A stretch of DNA of 64,000 nt from Epiperipatus broadwayi (taxonomy: Eukaryota; Onychophora; Udeonychophora; Euonychophora; Peripatidae): assembly GCA_028023455.1 (NCBI GenBank), contig JAQFVV010012446.1:5519501-5583500 (forward strand), given 5' to 3'. The notes under the pieces were generated by a model that worked only from the letters and a program-made list of their open reading frames with translations, was not told the DNA's origin and did not search any database. Position numbers and translations under genes: made by a program. Of the stretch, positions 46,256-59,089 are shown one piece after another. The stretch's first letter is position 1. Each line of letters begins with the position of its first letter.

Positions 46256-47427
46256 TTTCATTTAGTCAGTATATCTAAAACTTGGACAAACCTATCATTT
46301 ATAAAATTTGCTCTGATTGCCGATTAGACTAATTAAATACTCAGTTACTAAGAACAACATTAGATATCTTTTAAGTACTATTTATTCCAGCATCTTAGTA
46401 TTTAATACTCTATTCTAAACTACAATGAATTGTAAAACTTTAGTTCGTAGTTTGAATACTAGCGCTCTTCCCCCCTCCTTTTTCTCTTCATAGATTACCT
46501 ACATTTGTAAAAATTTATTCTTAACTGTATGTTTTTATTATTTTCTGTATATTTTCAAGTTATTATTTCTGTAGCATATATTACATCACCAAAGACAGTT
46601 TTTTGGTATCTTTCTCAAATTTAATTTTATTTGTCATATAATTTTTAAAAATTTTTTTCTCTATCCTCATTCAGTCGGATCTTTACATAGTGGAGTTTTT
46701 TTTTGTTTTTTTTTAAAAAAAAAAACTAATTAATACTATAGATTCAGGATCTTTTAAATAATGAACTATCTTTTTAATAAAAGTCAAGAACTTGATTTTC
46801 AGCATGTTTCTATTATTCTCAGCAATAAAATATGCCTGTACGTGTGTAAAGATAATTTTCAATTCTAAAATTTCTTTCACCAAAATAAAATTGGAGAATG
46901 AAATTACTATCTAACAATACCTTCATTCAAAATATGCTGTCATTCAATGCAATTTCTGTTCAAGATCTACTGTCACCTTCAAATATAAAATAAATAATTA
47001 AACTTTATTTGTATAGCTGTACTTCATATTTGGAGCTTTTAAATGGACTACAGTCTGTTAGCTTGAAGAGTAGAGAATTACTAGTAATAAGAACTTATCA
47101 GCAAAACTTATGGTGAAGTAATGCATAAAATTATATCTCAAAGGACTCTCAGCCCATTGTAAATGTGAATCTAGTTTTCGTTTTATTCTTTCACAAGCTT
47201 TGATTGATCAGGTACAGTAGACGAGCTCTCAAGCAGATTATTTTTTCAACACAAAATAAAGATTAAAAAAACAAAAACAATGTAGAGTATCTTTCGAAGA
47301 ATTTATAATTAAATTTCAAGTGATGATACCTATCAGTCGTTCCAAAATGCTTTAATTATGGAAGGACAGTTTGGATTGTATAGAGGACTCTGCTGCTAAA
47401 CTATTGAACGGTCTTTAATTTGCTAAT

Positions 47428-47545
47428 TAGTGTAGTGGGGGAATATCAGACTGAAACGTCTTTGAATAAATCCCAGTTCTGATACTTCCGGCACTCAAAC
47501 TTTGTATATCCTCCCAAACAATAAAGCCTTTCAGTTATTTATTTT
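47428..47545 (+). repeat. SINE-like repeat C, copy
   Basis: AGTGTAGTGGGGGAATATCA, then TTTGAATAAATCCCAGTTCT, GATACTTCCGGCACTCAAAC and CAATAAAGCCTTTCAG. The best preserved family C copy, with a degenerate B box. Confidence 0.65.
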
Positions 47546-48149
47546 TCAGTCGTAGATGCACTAATCGACATTTTAAGAAAGCAGGACCATGTTTAGTTGC
47601 CAATGCAGATGTACATTGAATTGACAATAAAACTAGGAAGTTGGCATTAGATGCTCACTATATTGAGGTAGCACAATGTTAAACATGAAAGTTTGAGTTG
47701 TTCTGTCTGTCTCACTAATTAACTAATTTTAGCACTTGTGATTGTAAACTGAAAATGAAAATGCTACTTCAGTTGTTTTACAGAGCATTATCGTCTTTTT
47801 AGTCTTGGATGTGTGAAGTTGATCAGATATAAACCTTCCGAAAATGGGTGAGAACGATAAATTTAAGTCAATAATCATATCTGAAGTAACTTTTGTTAAT
47901 CTAAATAGTTATAAATATAACAATGTATCAAAAAATCAACTGACTTCTCAAGCTTTTAAATTAAAATTATTCAATTTTTTTCTATAAGTCTTATGAATAT
48001 TGTTTTGCATATAAAGTTAAGAATTGTGAATATTATCAATTAAATAGTTATTTTTTCTTTCCTTTTAAAAATTTGAATACTAAATTATTTGGTCTTAGAT
48101 TATATTCAGGAATATAAAACCATAACCAAATTCAGTATTTTGGATATAT

Positions 48150-48800
48150 CTTGAGTCTCATTGATGACTTTAACTGTGCCTTTCTCCAGCTTCTTTTATC
48201 CAATAATAAATGAGCAGTCGATGACTAATCAGGGCCTTATAATGTTTGCAGTATCCTCAGCTGAAGCTGAGCGATCGCAAATATTAATGCTTAATTAGAA
48301 ATAAGAATCACCGACTAATTTACTCTAAATCTTTATTGGTAACACTAACAACAGTACGATAGTTGGTTAACATATATACATATATAATCTGACTGCATTA
48401 AAGTTTTAACGTTCAAATCTCCTTCTCTGCCTACAGTAATATAAAACGCACAGTACCTTGCCTAGGTGATGCAATTATCCCTCGTCAGAGCCACTTAGGG
48501 CGTTTAAAATAATATTAAGACCGGTGCGGTCTGCTTTTACTCTAATCGGCCGGATTAACCATCAGGCGCCGAGAACCTGGGATCATAGTCCGTACAGCAT
48601 CAGCACTCCACGTGAACAACAGAGAAAAGGCGCGAATTCACCTTTTTCACATTGCCCCAATTTTTAGATCCCGCTCTCGTTTTCTTTCTGGAGTATTAAT
48701 GCATTTTCTCGCGTGTGTGTAAACGGCTTCACTTGTTATTAATTCTCTTGATAATCCGATCCATTAACCAAACGCCTCTGTAATTACCCCTATTTTCACT
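48150..48800. other. Less AT-rich, non-repeated island
   Basis: Contains CCGGTGCGGTCTGCTTTTAC, CGGCCGGATTAACCATCAGG, CGCCGAGAACCTGGGATCAT and AGATCCCGCTCTCGTTTTC, a composition unlike the rest of the window. A TATA-like ATATAAAACGCAC lies near 48440. No open frame and no second copy were seen. It might be a solo LTR, a CpG-island-like regulatory element or other inserted DNA. Confidence 0.35.
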
Positions 48801-49129
48801 TAATTAATTGTGTGCCTTTATTGGCTCTATTTACATATGTATACAACAATGTTTATCTTCTTGCTTGCTATATATTCTCTTACTCTTTATCCTCTATAAT
48901 TATCCTCTACATTTGATTTGTCATTATTTCTAAAACTAATTTTCTCTCCTTATTTATTAGATTATAGGTTGATAATGATTTTTCTCCCTTAGGACAATAT
49001 TATTGGTAGTAGTTCATTTTGATTCGCATCTCATAAAGATTTTTGTTAGTCATTATTATTGATTTTTACCTTTTAAATTTTTTTTTTAGCTTCATTTATG
49101 GTAATATAAATTTAGACCAACTTTTATTG

Positions 49130-49225
49130 CCTTGTGTGATTTGGTGCATCATGCCCAGATCTGTCTCTTCTGATGCCCAAGTTTGTTTAGCATGTTCCAG
49201 GTGATAAAACCATTTGATTATTTGT
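49130..49225 (+). repeat. SINE-like repeat C, 3' part
   Basis: CAGATCTGTCTCTTCTGATG, then CAGGTGATAAAACCATTTGA, follow the family C end. Diverged. Confidence 0.45.
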
Positions 49226-49234
49226 TCCAATTGT

Positions 49235-49370
49235 GGATTGATTGAGGAAATTAGAAATAGAATGAGAAACTGGAATAGACATATATTAAAAAAAAATTAT
49301 AGTTAATGAAAGATGTTTTGGATGAATGGTGAGTGGAAACAAGAAGAAAGGTTTAAAAAGGTTGACGTTA
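49235..49370 (+). mobile_element. LINE C-terminal scrap
   Basis: The plus strand reads L-I-E-E-I-R-N-R-M-R-N-W-N-R-H-I, equivalent to the R-G-L-I-E-E-I-R-D-G-K-R-N-W-I-G-H segment of the LINE at 22230-23130. Short and frameshifted. Confidence 0.55.
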
Positions 49371-49454
49371 TTGCTTGTAAGGAAAACCAAGTCATATATC
49401 ACGTGACTTAATTAGCTTGAAACTGCTTTGGAGATAGGGATAATTCTAGATAGA

Positions 49455-49525
49455 GATTTCAAATGCCTTTTCTTCTGGCATTTATTGAAAAAGCTTGTTT
49501 AGAGCTATTAGCACGCTTGTTATAT
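49455..49525 (+). repeat. Repeat piece shared with 625-665
   Basis: AAAAGCTTGTTTAGAGCTAT followed by TAGCACGCTTGTTA is related to AAAAGCTCGTTAAGAGCTAT and TAGCATGCTCATTA near 635. The class is unknown. Confidence 0.45.
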
Positions 49526-49834
49526 ATAGGAAATGAGAAGAGTTACAAGGAATTGAAGATCTGGAAATGGAGGGAATGGAATGGTGAAATGGACGAACCT
49601 AACTGCTTTTTGGACCTGTCCATGAGACAGAATTCTATTAATTGATTCCAATTATGCTGGATAGCTTATGTTACAGAATATTTTTTTTAATATACGTTTT
49701 GATCTCGGTTTTCTTTAGTAAGTAAATCAGAATAGTTAATTCCATTATATGAGTTACCCTTTGGTATCTTCCTACGTCGAAGTTATGAGTTTGTCATACT
49801 ATTTTATTGCACAATATGATTTGATACAATGATA

Positions 49835-49925
49835 GTATAGTGGACTCGGGGGTTTAAAGTCTATGGATCCTGTCACTTGGTACTCAAAATTTTTATGAAC
49901 TGAGGAATAAAATATTTATTTTTTT
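49835..49925 (+). repeat. SINE-like repeat C, 3' part
   Basis: TATAGTGGACTCGGGGGTTT, then GATCCTGTCACTTGGTACTC and ACTGAGGAATAAAA match the family C body and tail. Confidence 0.5.
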
Positions 49926-50370
49926 TACATTTACTTTTTCATTATATATTTCAGACTAAAAGCACTCATATATTAGTGATAAAAAATTTGATGGTGTGGC
50001 TTAATTTGGATAGTATTTAAGATTAAACCCAGGTGAACTTTTAGGTTAAATTTTGTCCTAACTGCTTTTTTTGATAAAAATTAATCCAGCCACTGTATTG
50101 GGCCACATTTGTTACTAATCTAATGCTATTTGATAAGTGAAATCTCCAGACAGTGGCTGTTTTCATGGATTACATTATCACACATGATGGTAATTAAGAT
50201 AAAAGTTTAGAAATAAAATGTGCATTGCTTTAAGTCTTCAAAAATCAAATTTTTAAATTTCATTTTTGAGAATTTTTAGACATTTGCATATTTTAAAGCT
50301 GTTAAATTTTAAATGGTAGAATAAGTTTTTTTTTTTTTTTTGTATGGGTGTGTATATATATATATATATA

Positions 50371-50608
50371 TAAACCTATTGTACAGCTAGAGTCCAAAAA
50401 TGTTGCTATGGTACTTTACAAGTTAGATTTCCAAAAAATTATTTCGCTAAAGTTATAAATAGTGCTCACTTTCTTATATCTTTATGGATTTATTTGTCAG
50501 ATAAAAGTTGGTAATATTCATGTCTTTTAAAATGATCCTTTGAGAATCTAACTTGTGAATTAGTGTAGTAATATTTTCGAACATGATTGTTCTGCCAATA
50601 GGTTTATA
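50371..50608. mobile_element. Foldback element next to a (TA)n run
   Basis: TAAACCTATTGTACAGCTAG and ACAAGTTAGATTT on the left match TAAACCTATTGGCAGAACAA and ACAAGTTAGATTC read inward from the right. About 238 bp, non-coding. Confidence 0.65.
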
Positions 50609-50687
50609 TTATCAGCATCACATATTTGATAAGCTGTAATTTATTTGTGGGTTTGTTCAAATTGTTAGTATTATAGTTACTTACATA

Positions 50688-50868
50688 TTAGACCTGCTGC
50701 CCATGTTTGTGTGGCTTTCAGCCATGCCTTCTTTCTCTAGCAAGTACTTGCAATGGCAGAATGCTGTATTACAAATTCACAACTACAGCATTCGGTATTC
50801 TGCCATCGTACCCTCCACTGGAGAAAGATAAGGCATTCTGACATCCCAAACATGGGCAGTGGGTCTAA
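50688..50868. mobile_element. Foldback element with 80-base arms
   Basis: ATTAGACCTGCTGCCCATGT and CAATGGCAGAATGCTGTA on the left match TTAGACCCACTGCCCATGTT and GATGGCAGAATACCGAATGC read inward from the right. It lies 80 bases after another foldback. Confidence 0.7.
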
Positions 50869-51984
50869 TAAGAAAGGCATGTATTATATATTGATTGATT
50901 CAATAACTTTCATCCAATTGTTCTAAATTTAAGCCAGATAAAATTTAATAAAATTATGGGTGATCAAATTTTTACAACTGCTAGTCTTTATTATTTTAAC
51001 ATGAATCGTGAATCTTGTTAAATGAAATTTTTTATTTAGTCTTAAATCCACAGATATTAAAATAAAAGCTATGTAAATCAATTTATATGGAATACAAACA
51101 TTTTAAAATACAAAATAAACACACTTCGGTAAGTTCTTATTACTATTACTTAGCGAGTTTCTATTTTTTTTGTTGTTGTTGTTGTTTTAAGGAGTTGTTT
51201 AACCATTCCGTTTAATTTTCATCAAACGGAAAACTAATGATTTTTTTCTTTTTTTAAATAGATATCCATGAAAAAAAGAGATGGGGGTTGGGGACTTTCT
51301 TATTTATTAGAAATATTTAATGATTATTGAATATATATACTAATATCAGATAAGTTCATAGCAATAGTTTATGATGAGGTGTAACCACATTTATTATTTA
51401 CGGATATGGTTAAAGCACACTAATCCAAAATTATAAATAGTAAAGGTAATATAAAGTAACTGTTTTTATGATTTATATAATCACCCAATTCATAAAAATA
51501 TCCTAGTGCCGGTGACTTAACTATAACGTTTCTACATTGTTGTGGACATAAGAAAAGTAACATCAAAAATTTGAAAAAATTGCATAATAGCTGTTGGAAA
51601 TGGACTGTTTGTGGTAAGTGGATAATCATAGTGATATAAATTATATACAAACCTGGAATAAATCTAGTATATTCTCTGTTATTTGTATTCCGATCTTGTA
51701 CTTTATTTGTCTAAGGTTCTGTTATTTATAAATAGTCCATCGCAAATTACCTCTATGCAAATGTGTTAAAATTTTTTTTACTTTATACATGGAGAAACAG
51801 GGGTGAATCTGGGGTGATGGAAAATCATCATCATCAACACCAAGTCAAAAGACTCAAATTTAAATATACAATGAATATGTTGAATATGAGCATGGGAGAT
51901 CAGCAAGAAATAAACTAACTATAAGTTCACCAACGTTACAGATGAATAGTAATCATTTATCATCAAGAATGATCAAAAAATAAA

Positions 51985-52080
51985 TAAAATTAACAGTCAA
52001 TCCTGGGACTGGATTTGAAAGTGGTCCCCTATAGACCAGGCTAATTATTTAGCCCTTGCCGAACTTGGGGAAGATTATAT
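51985..52080 (-). repeat. Possible tRNA-derived SINE fragment
   Basis: The minus strand has an A-box-like TTCGGCAAGGGCTAAATAAT and a B-box-like CTTTCAAATCCAGTCCCAGG with suitable spacing. Only one copy was seen, so this is weak. Confidence 0.3.
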
Positions 52081-54557
52081 AAATAATAATTTGGATGCAC
52101 AAACTTAAATGCTAATCCATCAGAATATAACAAGTAAAAAATAATAATGCTGATATATTAAAAACATCGTGATCATCATCAATGTCCTGGCCATTTAGTA
52201 CAATTAATGTACTGTCCAACTATAAACTTAATTTCTAATAATAAAATCTCAATAAAATGTCATGCATGGACTTTAAAGGATATCTTTTCCAGCATTAGAA
52301 AAGTAATGAAATCATTATCAACTGGTTGTCCAAAACACTAAACATAAACTCCAATCTATATAACTGACAGTTATGCATGAACCCATCTCAGTGAGCAAGA
52401 GTTCTGTAGCTATTACTGTAAACGAGATAATACTAACATATAATGTGTTAAATATAGTCTAGGATTAAATAAATTCATTGGAATAGCTTAATATAATATA
52501 AATGTATTAATAACAACAAAATTAAATTAAGGTCTATTGAGTGCACTATGAATTCAGCATTCTGATTTTGATTAGAATAATACAAAAAAATACTAATACA
52601 TTGCATTTCACACATATATTTCAATAGGCTTGCATAAAACACACCTATATGTAAGCACTCAGTTGTGTCGTATAATAATTTAAAATTAACATATTAGAAT
52701 TGTCATTAACTAATAAAATAAAAATCAATTCATTTTAATAATGCATAAATAATGGATGATTTAACATATAATAACTAGGTCTACTTGACCCACATTCAAA
52801 TGTGTGCACATACTGGAATTTATATAAAAGTTAAACTTAATAAATCCATATTGCTATATTAACTCGATTTGAAAATATACATAAATTTCACACATGTGTG
52901 TATATAAAAAAGAAAAATAGGTAATATGAATCAAAATTATTAATTAATTATTTCTAATGGTAAGTAAAAGTTTTTTCTTTTTTTTTTTTTTAAAAAAAAA
53001 AAGAAAATTATCCTGAGATTTAGTTTAGAAAGCTTTATTTAAAAAAAAGCTTTGGCTTTTTATTTCTTCATTTACAAAAAAATTTCTGAGTTTATCTTTT
53101 TTTTTTTTTTAATTTCAAAAATAAAATACAAACTGCAAATCAATCCTCTGTTTTTAGATGTATAATTCAAATAAAACTTATTTACTTTTAAAACTTGTAA
53201 TTTAAAGATTTTAACTGCCAAAAATTTAAAATAATATTGTTTCCAATATATAACACATTCTACTTACTAGCTATATGCACTTTATATGTATTTGACCAGC
53301 AGTAATTCTACGTTTGTGCTTCTTTGTATATAGATTAATCAGCATATGTATAAAGTCGTAGTTATGGTAATCTTTCCAGCAAGCTTATGGAATTACTTGG
53401 TAAGCTGGTCCATTATGATCATTCCATAATAGAATAGTATAAAGTCCCATTGACATTTCTGGGAAAGGTATATTTCAGATAACTATTGACATTTATCAAC
53501 TCCATTCAGTCTATAATTTGGTAGACTTCAGATATGCTGTCTACTACATAATATATATTGGCTATGAATGACATAAAAGCTGTGCCTTGTTTCCATGCGA
53601 ATTCAAACTCTACCATTGTGACATTAGCATCAGCTCTACTCTTGCCTTCAGGTATAACTTAATAATAGTCCAGTAAAACTGTTGTCAGGTCCTTGAATGA
53701 TTCAAATCTACTTATTTATATTGTTTCATGGAATTTTTTTTAAAAAAAAACATGTAAATTCTTTATCTTGACTGAAACAGGTTAATGCCTCTTCAGCTCA
53801 CCTAAATTTTTTTCAAAAACAACTTTGTAGGATTTTATCAAAATATGGTAGTAAAGCTTTAATTAAAAAAATTATTAATCTAATTAAAGTAGATACTGGA
53901 ATTTTATAATTAACAGTATATCTTTTTATTATAATATAAAAATGAGCTTAATTTAGATTTTTTTAAAAATTTTTTCCAAATCAGAATAAAACATTAACTA
54001 AACCTTTTTAAATGTTTAATTTATAATAATTTCTGTAAAATTAAAATTATTATTTAATTCTTAACTGTTATTCCAGTGTAATATAATAAATATCTACAAA
54101 AAGGTTTATTGGTATTTATTTCTACTTTATATATATATATATATGCACATACACTATTATGTTGTTTGCTATGAGACACATAACCATCTCAATATTATGT
54201 GTATTATTTTTCAAGCGTAAAGTTGATGACAAAAAAAAAAATTTAATGAAACTTTTCTTCATATAAATGAACTAAAAAGTAAAAAAATAATTTTTTTTCA
54301 GCTTTCGCAGTATTCTTAATATTACATGAATAGAAATAAAATCATGAGGCACTTATATTCTGAAGTATATTTAGATTAGTTTTAAATATACGAACTCCAT
54401 TTTTTTACTTTTGGTGGCATAATATCAAGAGTATTGTGAAAGTTGTAGAAAATGTATTTTTTACTTTTTAATGCATTTATGTAATTAAAAACATTTTAAT
54501 TTCATTTTTTCTAATTTTTAGTTTTATATACGGTCATTGACCATAGTTCCAATTTAT

Positions 54558-55190
54558 TGATTTTTGTTTGTTTTCATTTTCATTCACATGACTATAGCAC
54601 CAAATAACAGTTTAACGCAGAGGCAAACCTCTCGGTGCAAGCAAAAGTAATCAATGGATGCAAGATTGATTTTTATTCATTTTCATTACCACTCCCATGA
54701 TTATAGCAACCAAATAAGTCTAACACAGGCAAACCTCCACATAGTAGCGCTATTTGGTGCAAGCAAGAGTAATCAATGCACGCAAGAAGGTTTATGCATA
54801 AAATTCCTATCTAGTGCCTTCTCATCCAATATTCCCAGACTAGTTTCTAGTTTGTGGCTAGGAATCTTAGATCTGAGAGCACTGCACCTAAATATTAGAA
54901 TCCAATGCAATCTTCCAGCAGCCACCTTTTACCCTTTTAATTAATTATAAAGGTTTGAGTCCAAAATGAAAACAATAATGTTTTCAATTCAAGCTCATTG
55001 CTCTCTTCAGTAATGAAAGCCACAAGCTAGAATCTAGTCTGGTGATATTGGATGAGTATACACTAGATAGGGATTTTATGTACAAAACTTCCTCCATCCC
55101 TTGATTACTCTGGCTTGCACTGAGTAGTGCTATTTTATGGAGAGTTTTGTCTCTTTGTTAACGACTTGTTTAAGCATAAGAAATGGTGAT
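54558..55190. mobile_element. Family A copy with a short tandem duplication at its left end
   Basis: A unit of about 110 bases (CATTTTCATT, GACTATAGCACCAAATAA, then AGGCAAACCTC) occurs twice, near 54558 and 54667. The family A arms follow: TTCCTATCTAGTGCCTTCTC, CAGACTAGTTTCTAG, CCAGCAGCCACCTTTTA and the inverse arm to 55140, ending with TAAGAAATGGTGATCATATG. Confidence 0.6.
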
Positions 55191-56484
55191 CATATGTCTA
55201 GTGGTTAAATAACAGTCTATATTTTAATAATTTCATTATTGGTCATAATGTAATTAATTTAAAACATTTGAAATTATATTTTGCAAATATTGAAAGAAAT
55301 TGCATATGTTTTCAGAGAATCATTCCACTTTAAAATGCAATGAATACCATTATGCACTGCCAGGATTAATGTCTTGTATAAAATTAATTTTTTGCAAAAA
55401 TTTATTGCAAACTTTAAAAAAATGTATATTGCTATCAGGAATACATATGTATGTAAACTTTCAAATAGGCAGGAAATTGAGAAGTGGATAAAAAATTGAG
55501 TTACAAGTTTTCATCTAAACAGAAAGATTAAAAATATATAGTAAATTAAATAAAAGTAAATACAAAAAAAAAAAAAATTGATTGGTTTAGCATATATGCA
55601 TGCCATTAATTCATAGTTGCATACATTTGTTTGTGTCTGTGCAATTAAATGAATTACAAATACAAATGAAAGGGAAATCAATATCACATATGCCGTTAAG
55701 CTTTTCTAAATAAAATAGCAACTGAAAACTTTATTGGCTTAATTTTTTTAAAATGCATTTCTGTAAAGAAAATTAATGTCAGGAGGAGACTAGGCGGCAG
55801 GGACTAAACTTTAAAGCTGACATGACATTTAAATATACATCCAATATATACTAAAGCTAATAATTCTCAATGTTTACATTTTTGTTAAAATTTTCAGAAT
55901 TTTTGGGGTTTTTAAAGATAATGGAGAACAAGAGATCTTAATACAAGTCATAAATTTGCATAATTATTAATCAGCGAAGACTCTTAAACCTAAAATTCTG
56001 GAATAACAGTAGTACAAGTAATTCTGTCATAATATGGAATGATAGTAACTTTAAAGGGCAACTGCTTAAAGGTTGAACAGACTATCAATATATTTATAAA
56101 GTTTTGATGCAAGTATTATTTTTCTATTAGCGTTTTATTTTAAAAACCCATATTTCTAATTTACTTAGTCTTATTAAAAATTATTAAATATATTTGATTG
56201 TAATGATATATAATGTATAGAATTTTTAAAAATATATAAAATGAATTATTTTTTTATTGATAGTTTTTTTATTTTATAATGATTTCAATCTTTCAATAGC
56301 TTCAGTTTATTTGAAACCCCACCTCAAGTAAAACGACACCTTTTACTGAATAACAATGGATTCCACTTTATATAAAATGATTTTCTTATGTTAATTTTAA
56401 AAACATCAATCACCTATCTTTTACTGGCATATTAAAAGCTATTTATTAAGACTCAGGAAGGATACAAGAAAAGTCTTTTTAAAT

Positions 56485-56745
56485 ATTAAAACAGTAGCAA
56501 CTCTCTCCATATAGTTATTGCCATTTGTATATCCCATAGGAATCGATGAATGCTAGAGGGCTTGTGCATCAAAATCCCTTTTTAGTGCATACTCATGTTA
56601 ATCCCCAGAACAGTTTCTAAGTTATGGCTTTCATCAGTGGGAAGCTTTGGATCTGAAAGCACTGTTCCTAGATCTTTTGATTTCCTAGATCTTTGGATAG
56701 ATTGTGCAAGTGTAAGAAATGGTGTGGTGATCATATGGTGTTTTA
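56485..56745. mobile_element. Family A copy
   Basis: TAGCAACTCTCTCCATATAG, then AATCGATGAATGCTAGAGGG, TTTTTAGTGCATACTCATG and TTTCATCAGTGGGAAGCTTT, ending GTAAGAAATGG and GTGATCATATGGTG. Diverged. Confidence 0.55.
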
Positions 56746-57777
56746 AATCTTAAATATTCTTATACATATTAGTTGCATATGTTCAAAGCTGTGAATTTGC
56801 ATGTGACTAATAAATAATAAGTCATAAGATCTATCCGATCAATTCGATTATAACACGTTTCATAGGGATCTATGATAGTCAATGGTAAATTGCATCTGAG
56901 AGATATGGCAATCGCAGAAGTTAGTACAGTTGTACAAATAATTTCTAGATTGAAATTGAAAATAAAATTTAAAAATGTGTTTTAGTATTGACAAATTTGC
57001 AGCCTCGTTTTAATTTTTTTTTTCACATTTCAGCATTGTTACTATTGATGAAATCTCGAAGATTCATGCAACTTTTTCTGCAATTGGCTGCGTCCTTTAT
57101 ATTTTTATATTTTTTTGCTTAATAATTTTTAAGATTGGAATTGAAAATAAAAAATCATGTATTTTATTATATAAATGTAATAAAGGCAAATTTGCCGAAT
57201 TTTTACCCCATCCCCCCGCCATTTCAGCACATAAACTATTAATGAGTATATTCCCAGATACATGCAACTTTCTGTGTTATTTTTCCATATATTTTTAAAA
57301 GTACTGTATATAAATAGGAATCATTTATTAATGGGCTGATTAATTATTTGTTTTTTATTTAGCATTGCAGGTGGCATAAATTTCAAGCTCGCTACTGGTG
57401 CCTTAAATTAAAAAAATAACCTCCGAAAAATATAATAATTTTTTTATTATCATGAAACCAAAATGGCCACTAAAAATATTAAAATTTTATGATGATCAAC
57501 TATATATGTTAATATTGTGTTGTATTAGTGAATATGCAACGAAAACTGTATATATGCATAAAATAATGCTTTGAAGGTAAATCATCTATGCACATATTAG
57601 CAAATTATGTTAATGAACAAACAATTAAAATTTTATATATCCATGAACTAATATCCCCCAAATAATCATCTAAATGCCAGCAGAAAATAATAATCATAAT
57701 GTTTTATTAATGAATAAACATTTTTATAACACTTTTTTTTTGATATTTGCACCTTATATTATATAAAGTATAAAAAC

Positions 57778-57879
57778 GTCTTGCGTTGTTAGCCGAGAGG
57801 TATCGCAGTTGCCATGCAAGCAAGTAGTTGGTTGCAGACGGGTTCGCGTCCCGGCCGATGCTATGACATATGAAAAAAA
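57778..57879 (+). mobile_element. tRNA-derived SINE T with 13-bp duplication
   Basis: The head carries an A-box-like TTAGCCGAGAGG and a B-box-like GGTTCGCGTCC at tRNA spacing, then ACATATG and a short A-run. The perfect duplication AAAGTATAAAAAC lies at 57765-57777 and 57880-57892. This shows LINE-type retroposition. Similar to 61950-62055. Confidence 0.88.
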
Positions 57880-58755
57880 AAAGTATAAAAACAATGCTTA
57901 AAGCTAACTGAAATCGTTTCTCAACTACACTTCCCCTTTAAATAAAAAGAATAGCCTGAATTTTTGCAGCCGATTGAGAAGGGATTTTCTTTTTCAATCT
58001 TTATTTAAAGGGGAAATGTGGCTCAAACAATATAGCTATGTGGCTTTTCAAATATTATATAATATATAGATTATAAAAAAAATGTACATTGTTTATTAAT
58101 ATGCTAAAATGGATGCCATGAATTTTTTGAATTTAGATAATTATATTCAAGGTACTGTTTTATGCATATAAAAGTATATATTGAGATATAATTTATTTTT
58201 AAAGCGCATGTGCATTGGTTTAATCGCTAATATCACTATTACAGCATATAAAAATATTATATTTAAACTCTTTATTCTTTAATGTGTCATGTGTTGTTTG
58301 TATAACCATAATACAATTATATATGCTTTTAATGCTCAATTTGATTTTATGATTTAAAATTTGCAAAGCATAATCTGAAGTTTTTTTTTCGAATTAAAAC
58401 TATTTGCTACTTATATTATCCTGTCAGTAAATAAAATTTATTATTAAATTTATCAATCTAAAAAATTATTGATATTTATGCATAAAAAAAAGCAGGTGCT
58501 TGTCTTATAGATAAAGATGCCGTTGGATGGCTCCATTTTCACGCTAAAACTATAAAATATGACCATTCCCGGGCCGTTGATTATAATAATTTTGCTGTGC
58601 TTTTTTGTAATGTGAAAATAAAAACAAAACAAAATCGTCTTTTATAAATATTATTTTTTATTAACTTATACAATTTAAATGATAATAATAAATGTAAAAT
58701 AAAATCAACAAATTACAATTTGATTCGTGTTTTTTCTATCCTATACTTTTTTAAT

Positions 58756-58865
58756 TGTGTTACGCTTTTTTTTTTATCAATTTTCTATCGGATATTTTTT
58801 TACTTGTGTTACGGCTTTTTTTTTATCAATTTTCTATCGGATATTTTTTTACTTGTGTTACGACT
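58756..58865 (+). repeat. 49-bp tandem repeat, about 2.3 units
   Basis: Units start TGTGTTACG, then a T-run, then ATCAATTTTCTATCGGATAT. Starts are at 58756, 58806 and 58855. A short minisatellite followed by a (TTG)n run. Confidence 0.8.
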
Positions 58866-59042
58866 TTTTTTGTTGTTGTTGTTGTTTAACTAAAAAATAA
58901 TAATCGTAATAAAAAGTAAAATTTCTTAGTCTATTTTTTATTTTTTTAGTCTTCGTTTTACTTTTTTTTTTTACAGACAAAGAGATATTACGGCTATTTT
59001 TTACTTCAAATAGAATGGCAATAAAAAGTAGAAGTTGTTACG

Positions 59043-59089
59043 GTTAGATTTAGGGTTAGTTTTAGGGTTAGGGTTAGTTTTAGGGTTAG
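59043..59089 (+). repeat. Interstitial telomere-like TTAGGG array
   Basis: Several TTAGGG units separated by TTAGT or TTTT, for example TTTTAGGGTTAGGGTTAG. TTAGGG is the ancestral animal telomere repeat. This short degenerate tract lies inside ordinary DNA. Confidence 0.7.

Noticed and set aside
46070-46261. A 63-residue minus-strand gene
   Set aside because: The frame lies on a family C SINE copy and has no independent support.
54654-54944. A 96-residue plus-strand gene
   Set aside because: The frame is within a family A copy.
57778-57879. A functional tRNA gene
   Set aside because: It has A and B boxes, but it is flanked by target-site duplications and an A-run, has a near-copy at 61950, and does not fold into a proper acceptor stem. 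It is a SINE.
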